A DNA stretch of 62,000 nt from Lineus longissimus (Eukaryota > Nemertea > Pilidiophora > Heteronemertea > Lineidae): the NCBI RefSeq assembly GCF_910592395.1, contig NC_088318.1, forward strand, positions 1-62,000, written 5' to 3'. Of this stretch, positions 1 to 10,740 are shown one piece after another (the first letter of the stretch is position 1; every line of letters starts with the position of its first letter). The notes beneath the pieces are model-generated. The model was not told the origin of the DNA. It did not search any database and saw only the letters and a list, made by a program, of their open reading frames with translations. The position numbers and the translations under genes are program-made.

Positions 1-244
1 ACTAACCCTAACCCTAACCCTAACCCTAACCCTAACCCTAACCCTAACCCTAACCCTAACCCTAACCCTAACCCTAACCCTAACCCTAACCCTAACCCTA
101 ACCCTAACCCTAACCCTAACCCTAACCCTAACCCTAACCCTAACCCTAACCCTAACCCTAACCCTAACCCTAACCCTAACCCTAACCCTAACCCTAACCC
201 TAACCCTAACCCTAACCCTAACCCTAACCCTAACCCTAACCCTA
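1..244 (+). repeat. Telomere, (CCCTAA)n
   Basis: About 40 uninterrupted CCCTAA units run from the first bases to 244; only the first four bases depart from the register. The C-rich strand reads 5' to 3' into the window, which is the orientation expected at the left end of a chromosome. The array stops abruptly at a T-rich stretch, with no zone of degenerate telomere units. Confidence 0.98.
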
Positions 245-290
245 TTTACTTGGTATTTTTGGTATTTTTGGTATTTTTGGTATTTTTCTA
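245..290 (+). repeat. Short 9-bp tandem repeat next to the telomere
   Basis: Four copies of a GGTATTTTT unit follow the last telomere unit. The next stretch, to about 430, is AT-rich and shows no feature. Confidence 0.8.
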
Positions 291-429
291 CCTGGGTCCT
301 AGAGCCATGTCCTGATGCGTTTTTTAACCTGGTTTCGATTTTGAAATAAAGTTCGGCATCTCTGCTCTTGGAAAAAAATGTTTTCAAAAAATTTAAATGG
401 GTGGAAATATTTTTTTTTAAATTTATTGT

Positions 430-2620
430 AAAAAGGATTTGAAACGGTATTGTGCATTGACCCTCGATTGAGGTATTTGCAACGGTATTTAGGTATTCGC
501 TACGGTATTGAGGTTAGTATTTGCGACGGTATTGTATTTGGGACGGGATTGAGGTTAGCATTTGGTACGGTATTGGGGGAGGGTTAGTATTTACGACGGT
601 ATTGATCGCTTTGCAGGTTCTTGGGGTTTAGCATTTGGAACGGGATTGTATTTGGAACGAGATTGTATTTGGAACGGGATTCAAGGAGGTTAGTATTAGG
701 GACGTGATTTAGTGATTTGCAACTGATGAGGGTTTAGCATATGGGATGGGATTGTATTTTGGACGGTATTGGGGGAGGGTTAGTATTCACGACGGTATTG
801 ATCAATTTGCAGGTTCTTGGGGTTTAGCATTTGGAACGAGATTGTATTTGGAACGGGATTCAAGGAGGTTAGTATTAGGGACGTGATTTAGTGATTTGCA
901 ACTTCTGAGGGTTTAGCATATGGGATGGGATTGTATTTTGGACGGTATTGGGGGAGGGTTAGTATTCACGACGGCATTTGGAACGGGATTGTATTTGGAA
1001 CGGGATTGTATTTGGGACGGGATTCAAGGAGGTTAGTATTAGGGACGTGATTTAGTGATTTGCAACTTCTGAGGGTTTAGCATATGGGATGGGATTGTAT
1101 TTTGGACGGTATTGGGGGAGGGTTAGTATTCACGACGGTATTGATCGATTTGCAGGTTCTTGGGGTTTAGCATTATTTGGAACGGGATTGTATTTAGAAC
1201 GGGATTGTATTTGGGACGGGATTCAAGGAGGTTAGTATTTGGGACGTGATTTGCAACTTCTGGACTGGGTTGTTCAAAATCACGTTAGCTTTAACGGCGC
1301 GGTTAAGTCTTAACGTGAAAATGCTAATGGGTTTAACTGAAAGAGATAACGTCCATAAGGATATTTAACGCAACCGTTAAGGATGACGTGACTTTTGTGC
1401 TTTTGAACAACCGGGCCCTGAGGGTTTAGCATATGGGATGGGATTGTATTTTGGACGGTATTGGGGGAGGGTTAATATTCACGACGGTATTGATCGATTT
1501 GCAGGTTCTTGGGGTTTAGCATTTGGAACGGGATTGTATTTGGAACGGGATTCAAGGAGGTTAGTATTAGGGACGTGATTTAGTGATTTGCAACTGATGA
1601 GGGTTTAGCATATGGGATGGGATTGTATTTTGTACGGTATTGGGGGAGGGTTAGTATTCACGACGGTATTGATCAATTTGCAGGTTCTTGGGGTTTAGCA
1701 TTTGGAACGGGATTGTATTTAGAACGGGATTGTATTTGGGACGGTATTCAAGGAGGTTAGTATTAGGGACGTGATTTAGTGATTTGCAACTGATGAGGGT
1801 TTAGCATATGGGATGGGATTGTATTTTGTACGGTATTGGGGGAGGGTTAGTATTCACGACGGTATTGATCAATTTGCAGGTTCTTGGGGTTTAGCATTTG
1901 GAACGGGATTGTATTTGGAACGGGATTGTATTTGGGACGGGATTCAAGGAGGTTAGTATTTGGGACGTGATTTAGTGATTTGCAACTTCTGAGGGTTTAG
2001 CATATGGGATGGGATTGTATTTTGGACGGTATTGGGGGAGGGTTAGTATTCACGACGGTATTGATCGATTTGCAGGTTCTTGGGGTTTAGCATTTGGAAC
2101 GGGATTGTATTTGGAACGGGATTCAAGGAGGTTAGTATTAGGGACGTGATTTAGTGATTTGCAACTTCTGAGGGTTTAGCATATGGGATGGGATTGTATT
2201 TTGTACGGTATTGGGGGAGGGTTAGTATTCACGACGGTATTGATCGATTTGCAGGTTCTTGGGGTTTAGCATTTGGAACGGGATTGTATTTAGAACGGGA
2301 TTGTATTTGGAACGGGATTCAAGGAGGTTAGTATTAGGGACGTGATTTAGTGATTTGCAACTGATGAGGGTTTAGCATATGGGATGGGATTGTATTTTGG
2401 ACGGTATTGATCGATTTGCAGCTTTTTAGGGTTTAGCATTTGGAACGGGATTGTATTTGGGACGGGATTCAAGGAGGTTAGTATTAGTATTAGTGATCGA
2501 GTGATTTGCAACTTCTGAGGGTTTGCGACGGGCTTGTATTTGGGACGGGATTGAGGGAGGGTTAGTAGTTTGGACCCATTTCCTGACACGGTATCTATTT
2601 TTGTGGAGCACTGGTGAACC
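430..2620 (+). repeat. Subtelomeric satellite, unit about 180-198 bp
   Basis: A degenerate tandem array. The landmark GTTTAGCATATGGGATGGG recurs near 729, 909, 1073, 1422, 1600, 1798, 1990, 2170 and 2367, giving spacings of about 164-198 bp, with one 349-bp gap explained by an inserted element. Each unit is built from smaller pieces such as GGAACGGGATTGTATTT, repeated one to three times; this accounts for the length steps between units. Units also carry GGGTTAG and GGTTTAG, a telomere-like motif in the orientation opposite to the terminal array. Units before 700 and after 2400 are more diverged. The open frames crossing the array's end (2347-2643) are repeat artefacts. Confidence 0.9.
1263..1417. 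mobile_element. 155-bp foldback MITE inside the satellite
   Basis: The element interrupts one satellite unit exactly between CTG (1260-1262) and CTG (1418-1420); uninterrupted units have a single CTG here, so a 3-bp target duplication is directly visible. Its ends are inverted repeats containing GGTTGTTCAAAA. The similarity continues inward: CACGTTAGCTTTAACGG on the left mirrors CACGTCATCCTTAACGG on the right, so most of the element can fold on itself. It has no coding capacity. A 3-bp duplication would suit a PIF/Harbinger-type mobilising transposase, but that family assignment is inference. Confidence 0.85.
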
Positions 2621-2656
2621 TTTACCCATTCATATAACTTCAAAACCCAATCCCAT

Positions 2657-3010
2657 TCAAATATTATCCTCGACCAAATCTTGCTCGTTCAAATCATTAC
2701 CCGACATAATTTTAAAAACAAGGTCACTCATTTTCGCCATATTATTGTCCGCAACGCGAACGTCGTAGGTTTTTCTCTGCATCGCTTGTGAGTGCTTCAT
2801 TAGTGATGCCAAATCCTGCTCGGTTCGTGCACCCAAGTTCATTTGCATGAGAAGCGACACGATAGACTTTCGCATCATGGTACAACTAGTACGAATATTT
2901 CGGCCACCGGCAATGATCAGTTCTCGTGTAATAACATTGGCAATTTCAGATTGTGACATTTGCCGGCCATTCCATGTTACGAAAACAGCCTCTTTATCCA
3001 AATTCGGTGC
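2657..3010 (-). pseudogene. C-terminal remnant of a tyrosine recombinase (Crypton/DIRS-like)
   Basis: An open frame of about 115 codons with no ATG at its start; it stays open upstream until it meets a MITE boundary at about 3010, so the N-terminal part is missing. Counting from the TTG at 3001, it reads TMMRKS at residues 41-46, then LASLMKHS (64-71) and QRKTYD (75-80). This resembles the end of tyrosine-recombinase catalytic domains: an Arg in a helix (R44), a His in an L-x-x-H segment (H70) and the nucleophile Tyr nine residues later (Y79). The usual HxxR first His is replaced by Thr. The C-terminus beyond the Tyr is short and acidic. It is most likely a decayed transposon or domesticated recombinase fragment. 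The family call is by motif only; the upstream catalytic Arg and Lys cannot be checked because that region is gone. Confidence 0.55.
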
Positions 3011-3173
3011 CGGTGTAATGTTTTTGAGTGTTTCCCCTCATTGTTTGGGAACGCTCAAAAATAGATTGACGAGTTTTTCTGTGTATCCCCCCTATTGAAA
3101 AGTCATGGTCTCTCTAGCTGCCTATTGTTTGAAAACACTGAAACATGGGGAACAACCACAGATGTTACACCGG
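3010..3173 (+). mobile_element. MITE family 1, copy 1 (164 bp)
   Basis: Bounded by CCGGTGTAA at 3010 and its inverted form TTACACCGG at 3165-3173. The interior matches the reverse complement of 7002-7181 closely over its whole length, for example the shared CTATTGAAAAGTC and GGGAACAACCACAGATG blocks. It truncates the recombinase frame on its left side. It has no open frame of its own. Confidence 0.8.
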
Positions 3174-3291
3174 TACACGTGAACGAATGTTTTCAATATA
3201 GGCATGTAATAATTTATAATCGTCTACCGATAATGAAATTTGAGCCGTACCGTATTTCTGTTCCGTTTTGTGGACGAGAACATTAAAGGAC

Positions 3292-3617
3292 GAATCTCGT
3301 CCAATCTCGTCCAATCTCGTCCAATCTCGTCCAATCTCGTCCAATCTCGTCGAATCGCGTCGAATCTCGTCGAATCTCGTCCAAACTCGTCGAATCCCGT
3401 CGAATCTCGTCGAATCTCGTCCAACTAGTCCAATCTCGTCCAATCTCGTCCAATGTCGTCGAATCTCGTCGAATCTCGTCGAATCTCGTCGAATCTCGTC
3501 GAATCTCGTCGAATCTCGTCAAATGTCGTCGAATCTCGTCAAATCTCGTCGAATCTCGTCAAATCTCGTCGAATCTCGTGGAATCTCGTGGAATCTCGTC
3601 GAATATCGTCAAATCTC
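3292..3617 (+). repeat. 10-bp minisatellite (AATCTCGTCS)
   Basis: About 32 units of a 10-bp motif alternating between GAATCTCGTC and CAATCTCGTC. Earlier units mostly carry C and later ones mostly G before AATC, with scattered AAATCTCGTC. The array is open in several frames on both strands because the unit holds no stop in those registers; none is credible as a gene. The 121-bp array follows with no spacer. Confidence 0.95.
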
Positions 3618-6600
3618 TCCAGTGGTCACCTCAAGTCATGCGTCTCCGTCATCTCCTGTCTCCAGTTGTCATCTCCTCCCCGTGAATACGAATGTCTCCG
3701 TGTCTTACCTCGCCCCGGAATGAAAGTATCAATGCGAATGTCTCCAGTGGTCACCTCAAGTCATGCGTCTCCGTCATCTCCCTGTCTCCAGTTGTCATCT
3801 CCTCCCCGTGAATACGAATGTCTCTGTCTCTTACCTCCCCCGGAATGAAAGCATCAATGCGAATGTCTCCAGTGGTCACCTCAAGTCATGCGTCTCTGTC
3901 ATCTCCTGTCTCCAGTTGTCATCTCCTCCCCGTGAATACGAATGTCTCCGTCATCTCGCCCCGGAATGAAAGCATCAATGCGAATGTCTCCAGTGGTCAC
4001 CTCAAGTCATGCGTCTCTGTCATCTCCTGTCTCCAGTTGTCATCTCCTCCTCGTGAATACGAATGTCTCCGTGTCTTACCTCGCCCCGGAATGAAAGCAT
4101 CAATGCGAATGTATCCAGTGGTCACCTCCAGTCTCTGTCATCTCCCTGTCTCCAGTTGTCATCTCCTCCCCGTGAATACGAATGTCTCCGTCATCTCGCC
4201 CCGGAATGAAAGCATCAATGCGAATGTCTCCAGTGGTCACCTCAAGTCATGCGTCTCTGTCATCTCCTGTCTCCAGTTGTCATCTCCTCCTCGTGAATAC
4301 GAATGTCTCCGTGTCTTACCTCGCCCCGGAATGAAAGCATCAATGCGAATGTCTCCAGTGGTCACCTCAAGTCATGCGTCTCCGTCATCTCCTGTCTCCA
4401 GTTGTCATCTCCTCCCCGTGAATACGAATGTCTCCGTCACCTCGCCCCGGAATGAAAGCATCAATGCGAATGTCTCCAGTGGTCATCTCAAGTCATGCGT
4501 CTCTGTCATCTCCTGTCTCCAGTTGTCATCTCCTCCCCGTGAACACGAATGTCTCCGTCACCTCGCCCCGGAATGAAAGCATCAATGCGAATGTCTCCAG
4601 TGGTCACCTCAAGTCATGTGTCTCGGTCATCTCCCTGTCTCCAATTGTCATCTCCTCCCCGTGAACACGAATGTCTCCGTCACCTCGCCCCGGAATGAAA
4701 GCATCAATGCGAATGTCTCCAGTGGTCACCTCAAGTCATGTGTCTCGGTCATCTCCCTGTCTCCAGTTGTCATCTCCTCCGCCTGAATACGAATGTCTCC
4801 GTGTCTTACCTCGCCCCGGAATGAAAGCACCAATGCGAATGTCTCCAGTGGTCACCTCAAGTCATGTGTCTCCGTCATCTCCCTGTCTCCAGTTGTCATC
4901 TCCTCCGCCTGAATACGAATGTCTCCGCCACCTCGCCCCGGAATGAAAGCATCAATGCGAATGTCTCCAGTGGTCACCTCCAGTCATGCGTCTCCGTCAT
5001 CTCCTGTCTCCAATTGTCATCTCCTCCCCGTGAACACGAATGTCTCCGTCACCTCGCCCCGGAATGAAAGCATCAATGCGAATGTCTCCAGTGGTCATCT
5101 CCTGTCTCCAGTTGTCATCTCCTCCTCGTGAATACGAATGTCTCCGTGTCTTACCTCGCCCCGGAATGAAAGCACCAATGCGAATGTCTCCAGTGGTCAC
5201 CTCCAGTCCTGCATCTCTGTCATCTCCTGTCTCCAGTTGTCATCTCCTCCCCGTGAATAAGAATGTCTCCGTGTCTTACCTCGCCCCGAAATGAAAGCAT
5301 CAATGCGAATGTATCCAGTGGTCACCTCCAGTCATGCGTCTCCGTCATCTCCTGTCTCCAGTTGTCATCTCCTCCTCGTGAATACGAATGTCTCCGTGTC
5401 TTACCTCGCCCCGGAATGAAAGCATCAATGCGAATGTCTCCAGTGGTCACCTCAAGTCATGCGTCTCCGTCATCTCCCTGTCTCCAGTTGTCATCTCCTC
5501 CGCCTGAATACGAATGTCTCCGCCACCTCGCCCCGGAATGAAAGCATCAATGCGAATGTCTCCAGTGGTCACCTCAACTCCTGCGTCTCCGTCATCTCCC
5601 TGTCTCCAGTTGTCATCTCCTCCCCGTGAATACGAATGTCTCTGTCTCTTACTTCCCCCGGAATGAAAGCATCAATGCGAATGTCTCCAGTGGTCACCTC
5701 AAGTCATGCGTCTCTGTCATCTCCTGTCTCCAGTTGTCATCTCCTCCTTGTGAATACGAATGTCTCTGTCTCTTACTTCCCCCGGAATGAAAGCATCAAT
5801 GCGAATGTCTCCAGTGGTCACCTCAAGTCATGCGTCTCTGTCATCTCCTGTCTCCAGTTGTCATCTCCTCCCCGTGAATAAGAATGTCTCCGTGTCTTAC
5901 CTCGCCCCGAAATGAAAGCATCAATGCGAATGTCTCCAGTGGTCACCTCAAGTCATGCGTCTCTGTCATCTCCTGTCTCCAGTTGTCATCTCCTCCTTGT
6001 GAATACGAATGTCTCTGTCTCTTACTTCCCCCGGAATGAAAGCATCAATGCGAATGTCTCCAGTGGTCACATCAAGTCATGCGTCTCCGTCATCTCCTGT
6101 CTCCAGTTGTCATCTCCTCCCCGTGAATACGAATGTCTCCGTCACCTCGCCCCGGAATGAAAGCATCAATGCGAATGTCTCCAGTGGTCACCTCAAGTCA
6201 TGCGTCTCCGTCATATCCTGTCTCCAGTTGTCATCTCCTCCGCCTGAATACGAATGTCTCCGCCACCTCGCCCCAGAATGAAAGCATCAATGCGAATGTC
6301 TCCAGTGGTCACCTCCAGTCATGTGTCTCTGTCATCTCCCCGTCTCCAGTTGTCATCTCCTCCCCGTGAATACGAATGTCTCCGTCACCTCGCCCCGGAA
6401 TGAAAGCATCAATGCGAATGTCTCCAGTGGTCACCTCAAGTCATGCGTCTCCGTCATCTCCTGTCTCCAGTTGTCATCTCCTCCCCGTGAATACGAATGT
6501 CTCCGTGTCTTACCTCGCCCCGGAATGAAAGGATCAATGCGAATGTCTCCAGTGGTCACCTCCAGTCTCTGTCATCTCCTTGCTCCAGTTGTCATCTTCT

Positions 6601-6640
6601 CCCCCTGGATGCGAATATCTCCGCCCTATATCTTGTCGAT
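3618..6640 (+). repeat. ~121-bp minisatellite, about 25 units
   Basis: Tandem array with measured spacings of 125, 121, 125 and 115 bp at its start. The unit contains AATGTCTCCAGTGGTCACC, then GTCATCTCC-type segments repeated internally, then CGCCCCGGAATGAAAGC. Internal variants recur along the array, such as CCCCGTGAATACG versus CCGCCTGAATACG, consistent with past homogenisation. The last unit degrades into TTGTCGATGTCAT near 6640. All open frames here (SSPVSSCHLLPVNTNVSV-like translations) come from the repeat. A related three-unit array lies at 41932-42190. Confidence 0.95.
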
Positions 6641-7001
6641 GTCATAAGTAAATTTGAATAAGTTCCAATGATTCTAAATTGTTCTAATAGCGTTTTCGTG
6701 AGACATAGAGTTTGACACGATGCGGGGCCGCGTTCACTGCCTGTGAGAGAATATCTTTCCGACCCCGTAAAATCTAGAAAAGGAGTTCTATTCAAAATAA
6801 AAAAAGCCCAAAACGATGTTTGCAAACCAAATAACGAACATTCCAGGGGAGTGACTTGAATATTCATTTTAAAGACTGCATCGGCTTTACTGATGTATGA
6901 ATACCAAAGCGTGCACTACTTCTCTGCAATTCGGTGACGTAGTAAAACGGCCGATCTCCGATTATCAAGTTGAGTGACGGCATGAAACAGCGTCGGCATC
7001 A
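6641..7001. other. No gene seen
   Basis: Spacer between the 121-bp array and the second MITE copy. It has no convincing open frame, RNA gene or repeat. Confidence 0.5.
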
Positions 7002-7181
7002 CCGGTGTAACATCTGTGGTTGTTCCCCATGTGTCAGTGTTTCCAAACAATAGGCAGCTAGAGAGACCACGACTTTTCAATAGGGGGGATACACAGAAAA
7101 ACTTGTCAATCTATTTTTGAGCGTTCCCAAACAATGAGGGGAAACACTCAAAAACAGACACTCTCAAAAACATTACACCTG
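7002..7181 (-). mobile_element. MITE family 1, copy 2 (180 bp), inverted
   Basis: CCGGTGTAA at 7002-7010 and TTACACCTG at 7173-7181 form the ends. The sequence is the reverse complement of 3010-3173, with a small extra internal duplication (ACTCAAAAACAG then ACTCTCAAAAAC) accounting for the 16-bp length difference. The two copies face each other across the 10-bp and 121-bp arrays. Confidence 0.8.
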
Positions 7182-7184
7182 TAC

Positions 7185-7625
7185 CGACATCGAATTGGTT
7201 CTGATCAGTATTGGTCGGAAAAAATAGGGCAATCGCCGATTCCCTTTGGGGATGACGGCATGAATCAGCGTCGCCATCACCGGCACCGGCACATATCGTC
7301 GGTAGTGATCGGAAACAATCGGGAACTCTCCGATTCCTCTTCGACGGATGACGGCATGGACAGCATCATTATCACCGGCATCGACAAAAGAATGTTTAAT
7401 TCGGAATTTATCGGAAACGTTCGGGCAGCCTCCGATTCCTCTTGGCGAGATGACGTTTTGGGTGTCAGTGTTCTGAATAGTTCCGATCCAAATACTTCCG
7501 ATTATTCCCGAGTGATGCCGATGAATATATCGAAGCTGCCGGTGCCGATGCCGACGATGTGCGCGAGCGGTAGTCCGTCAGATGGTTCGAATACTTCAAA
7601 TTATTTCCAAGTGTTGCCCGAGTGA
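7185..7625 (+). repeat. Degenerate ~110-bp direct repeat with an open frame
   Basis: Three diverged units share ATCGG-AA-AATCGG, then CCGATTCC, then GATGACGGCATG, then a CATCACCGGCA-type segment. Similar fragments (GTGACGGCATGA, GGCATCACCGG) sit just left of the MITE at 6973-7003, so the MITE may have inserted into this repeat. A 163-codon frame (7134-7625) starts inside the MITE and crosses the units; its protein is low-complexity and follows the repeats, so it is not called as a gene. Confidence 0.5.
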
Positions 7626-7859
7626 GATTGCCGACTATGGTGATACTGCCCATGCCCTATTGACCGAATTACTCCTGCATTGGTTTGGGGTTGAAACTAC
7701 TTTGTGGTGGCAGTGAATCCTCAAGTCAGGCCATTCTAGGCAGTATTAAGGCATGATAGGGCTTTTTAAGCACTTTATCATATTTGTCCAATGATGCCAC
7801 TAAACAGTTAATAGTTATCTCAGCCCTCTAGTGGATGCGGAAAGAACTATATTTATCAT

Positions 7860-7978
7860 GGCGTGATAACTTTTATTAATCATGTATTCGGCGGGATTTG
7901 AACCAGCCCAGTGTGTATATGGCTCGTGGCCCCTTTATCTGAAAGGACTACTGCAGCCAAACCTTACCTCCCGGTGCA
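7860..7978 (-). mobile_element. Possible tRNA-derived SINE fragment
   Basis: On the minus strand, GGTTCAAATCC (7892-7902 region) matches a Pol III B box. A TGGCTGCAG stretch about 70 bases upstream could be a decayed A box. No acceptor stem can be drawn, so this is not a tRNA gene. It lies directly left of the 830-bp repeat fragment. Confidence 0.3.
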
Positions 7979-7983
7979 CACGG

Positions 7984-8521
7984 ACTGGACGCAAGGGCCC
8001 AACGCGCCGCGTAGCGGCAAAAAAGCGAAGCTGGCAAAACATTTATAACGGGTCACCGTCACTTATTATTGGACTTATAGCGCATTTACGGGGTTGCAAC
8101 TATTTTGCTTTATAGTGTCACCAGGAAAGAAAAGCATGCGACCTAACGCCGATCTATTTGTATAAAGTGATAATTGGAAGGTATATAGTAGGAAATATCA
8201 ATAAAATAATCATTCCATGTCGTCTTTTGAGGGCATTTTTGATTGTAAAAAATATATGTGTACGTCACCGTAGTCTCTGCAATGATAATTTTATCAGAGC
8301 AGTCTCGCGCAAGTAGAAGTTCTTTACCTACTAGTTCTTCACTTATTAGTCTCAACGTCTGGCGCAAAGCCAGACGTTTTCCATTACGATTTCACTACGA
8401 TGTTTGACAATAAGGAGCAGTGCGCGAGATATGCTAATGAGCAGACTTCCCTCGCTTGAGTTTCTGAAGAATGTTCCATATCGCGCTAAGCTCATCACTG
8501 CTGATTATGACAGGCGTGCAG
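7984..8521 (+). repeat. 830-bp dispersed repeat, left part (copy A)
   Basis: Nearly identical to 49465-49992. It begins at ACTGGACGCAAGGGCCC and ends at GACAGGCGTGCA, after which the two loci diverge. It contains a perfect hairpin at 8354-8378: 10-bp arms AACGTCTGGC and GCCAGACGTT with loop GCAAA. It has no conserved open frame: frames on both strands are interrupted differently in the three copies. Confidence 0.85.
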
Positions 8522-9938
8522 CGGTAGGTATCTGCTGCCCAACTTCCACCCTAATACGGTACGATAAGTTACCATTTGATGAGAATGGGACAATGCCCTC
8601 ACTGTGTATGGAGTCATAGGGATAAGAAGACATTATTCATTAGTGTTGGTACAAGTGATTTTGCCCAAAAAGCATGCGCATTCAAAAAACAAAATATGCA
8701 AGGTATCACGTACATGACCATGACGACGTGCAGAAAGTGCACTGGCCAGTGCATACCCTATGGCTATGTATAGTAAACATGGTAAACATGAACAACATCA
8801 TTATTCATCGGCAGTTCATTTTACTCCGAGCTTTTCCTGAAACATATTGCCATGATGATTAGGCCTACCATGTACCATGACCAATAACGGCACCAGATCA
8901 TGTAGATGTCAACAAGTTCACATGAACCGTATAATCCCGCATAATCCCGCATGGCGCATGTGGGGCATGCGTCTAAACCAAAGGCCCAAAATCACTTGTT
9001 TTGGTCTATTTCACTTGTGTTTCCCCTGTCTCCCAGTCCATAATACATTTACAGTTTACAATCCCCGATCATGGCCCAACAAAAGGTCATCGGTTGACTA
9101 AAGCCAAGGAACACAACTGTTCAATGGATTTATAGTTGAATGCGATCAAACTACGTCTTTTCAATCGTGGATTGTAAATTTAACCCCATGGGCCTAGGGA
9201 AGGCCCTATAACAATACTTTCGACACAGTTATTATCTCCGCTGCCTCCACCATGTTACACACAGTGCTCACTGCTGATTCTAAAATGCGCCACCTAGTCA
9301 ATTGCACTATCGTCATCACCTCATCATACTTCATTGACATTACAGGCACACATTGACATAGACCACTGTTGCAATCAACGACACAGTCGCTATCCAAGTA
9401 GCATTATAGAGGTAATTATCATTATCATACCTCATTAGCATGTGAACCAATCGCGTCGCGTCCTTTGCGATCACGGCAAAGCCTCGTGGAATAATGTCTT
9501 TCAACGTTGAATAATTTTTCATATTCCATGCCTACAACTTCAATTTCTTCATAATCCATGGCTAGAAGTTCAACACTAATATAATATCCAAGATAAAGTT
9601 ACAAGAAGTAGTCAATAGGGGTCTCTCACCTCTCACTGTATGTCCACACTATTCACGCTTGTACGAGGAATACATTCAATGCTGAATCTAACAACACCCA
9701 GTGCCCTTACTCTGTATATTAGTCACTGGAAGATGGCCCATTTCACTCCTTGCTTCTACTTCACCTATAGTCTCATTGCAAACGCCTCAGTTCTATGATA
9801 TCACATTCACTTTCAGCTGTCATGCAACGCAACAACTGTGCTATCTGCCATCACACATCAACGAAGAAGTGCAGCCGCCCACATTCCACCTCACGTCTGT
9901 CCGACCAGCTGCAATCCTCGAGGACGCCCCACTGTACC
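8522..9938. other. No gene seen; insertion or spacer between repeat pieces
   Basis: Separates copy A from copy C of the 830-bp repeat. Short open frames (60-74 codons) occur in several directions without recognisable content or paired splice sites. Confidence 0.5.
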
Positions 9939-10291
9939 ACGATTTCACTACGATGTTTGACAAGAAGGAGCAGTGCGCGAGATAGGCTAATGAGCAGACT
10001 TCCCTCGCTTGAGTTTCGGAAGAATGTTCCATATCGCGCTAAGCTGACCACTGCTGACCATGACAGGCGTGCATTGGACTGGTACAGGTTGGAACTGAAC
10101 ATTGAATATGCTGGTGGTGACGCTTTCTGATGAGAAGTTGGTCGTGACTGATGCAGTATCCTTGGACTTGTCCACAGCATCGTTCAATCATTGCTCTCTG
10201 AGCTGCCTTGATTCTGCCTTGATTCTGTACCCAAATACTAAGACCAAATGCCTGTTGACTGTGCTTTAAGAGAGACTGGCGCCATGCCTAG
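9939..10291 (+). repeat. 830-bp dispersed repeat, middle-right part (copy C)
   Basis: Matches about 49859-50207 of the complete copy. It starts at ACGATTTCACTACGATG and ends inside the hairpin loop at GCCATGCCTAG, so it keeps only the left hairpin arm. Its first ~130 bp overlap in content with the end of copy A; the locus therefore holds more than one original copy rather than one element split by an insertion. A CTTGATTCTGC duplication near 10203-10225 is specific to this copy. Confidence 0.85.
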
Positions 10292-10589
10292 AGATATGAC
10301 TGACCCCTATTGGCAAATTTGTATGACTTTATCTTGCCTACCTAGCTGCTGCCTATAGTCTCCCTTTAACTGCGGAACACTTCAAAGTCGATAAAATGCC
10401 ATGTTCCACCTTTTAATGTGTTCAGACTGCCATTTTCAAAATAATCAAGTCAGGACACTGCCTTCTAGTCTCATAATAAATTTTGCTTTCCTCAATATAT
10501 AATAACATTTCTTCTTCTTCAATGCTTTCATCTTCATTCCAAACTTCTCCTCCTCTGACTTTTACAGGGGTACAGTCATGGCAATCAAA

Positions 10590-10740
10590 ACCCAAATACT
10601 GAGACCAAATGCCTGTTGACTGTGCTTTAAGAGAGACTGGCGCCATGCCTAGTCTCTCTTAAAGCACAGTCAACAGACACCAACCCCCTCAGACTCAGAA
10701 ACCACAAACGCCCAACCCTTCCTGCTACCCTAATACTTCT
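10590..10740 (+). repeat. 830-bp dispersed repeat, right end (fragment D) with 25-bp hairpin
   Basis: Matches 50143-50292 of the complete copy. It carries a perfect 25-bp inverted repeat: arms 10614-10638 and 10651-10675 around a 12-base loop (GGCGCCATGCCT). The match to the complete copy ends at TACTTCTGG, the point where copy B also meets its flank, so two loci agree on the right boundary. A LINE tail begins at once on the right. Confidence 0.85.

Noticed and set aside
3268-6647. Many open frames of 60-252 codons in the 10-bp and 121-bp arrays
   Set aside because: They occur in several frames and both strands, follow the repeat unit and have no unique domain.
3010-7181. A 4.2-kb transposon with ~170-bp terminal inverted repeats
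   Set aside because: Each arm has its own inverted ends (CCGGTGTAA/TTACACCGG) and a third solo copy exists, so two MITE insertions explain it; a composite remains only a possibility.
7134-7625. 163-codon gene
   Set aside because: The frame starts inside a MITE and crosses degenerate direct repeats; low-complexity product.
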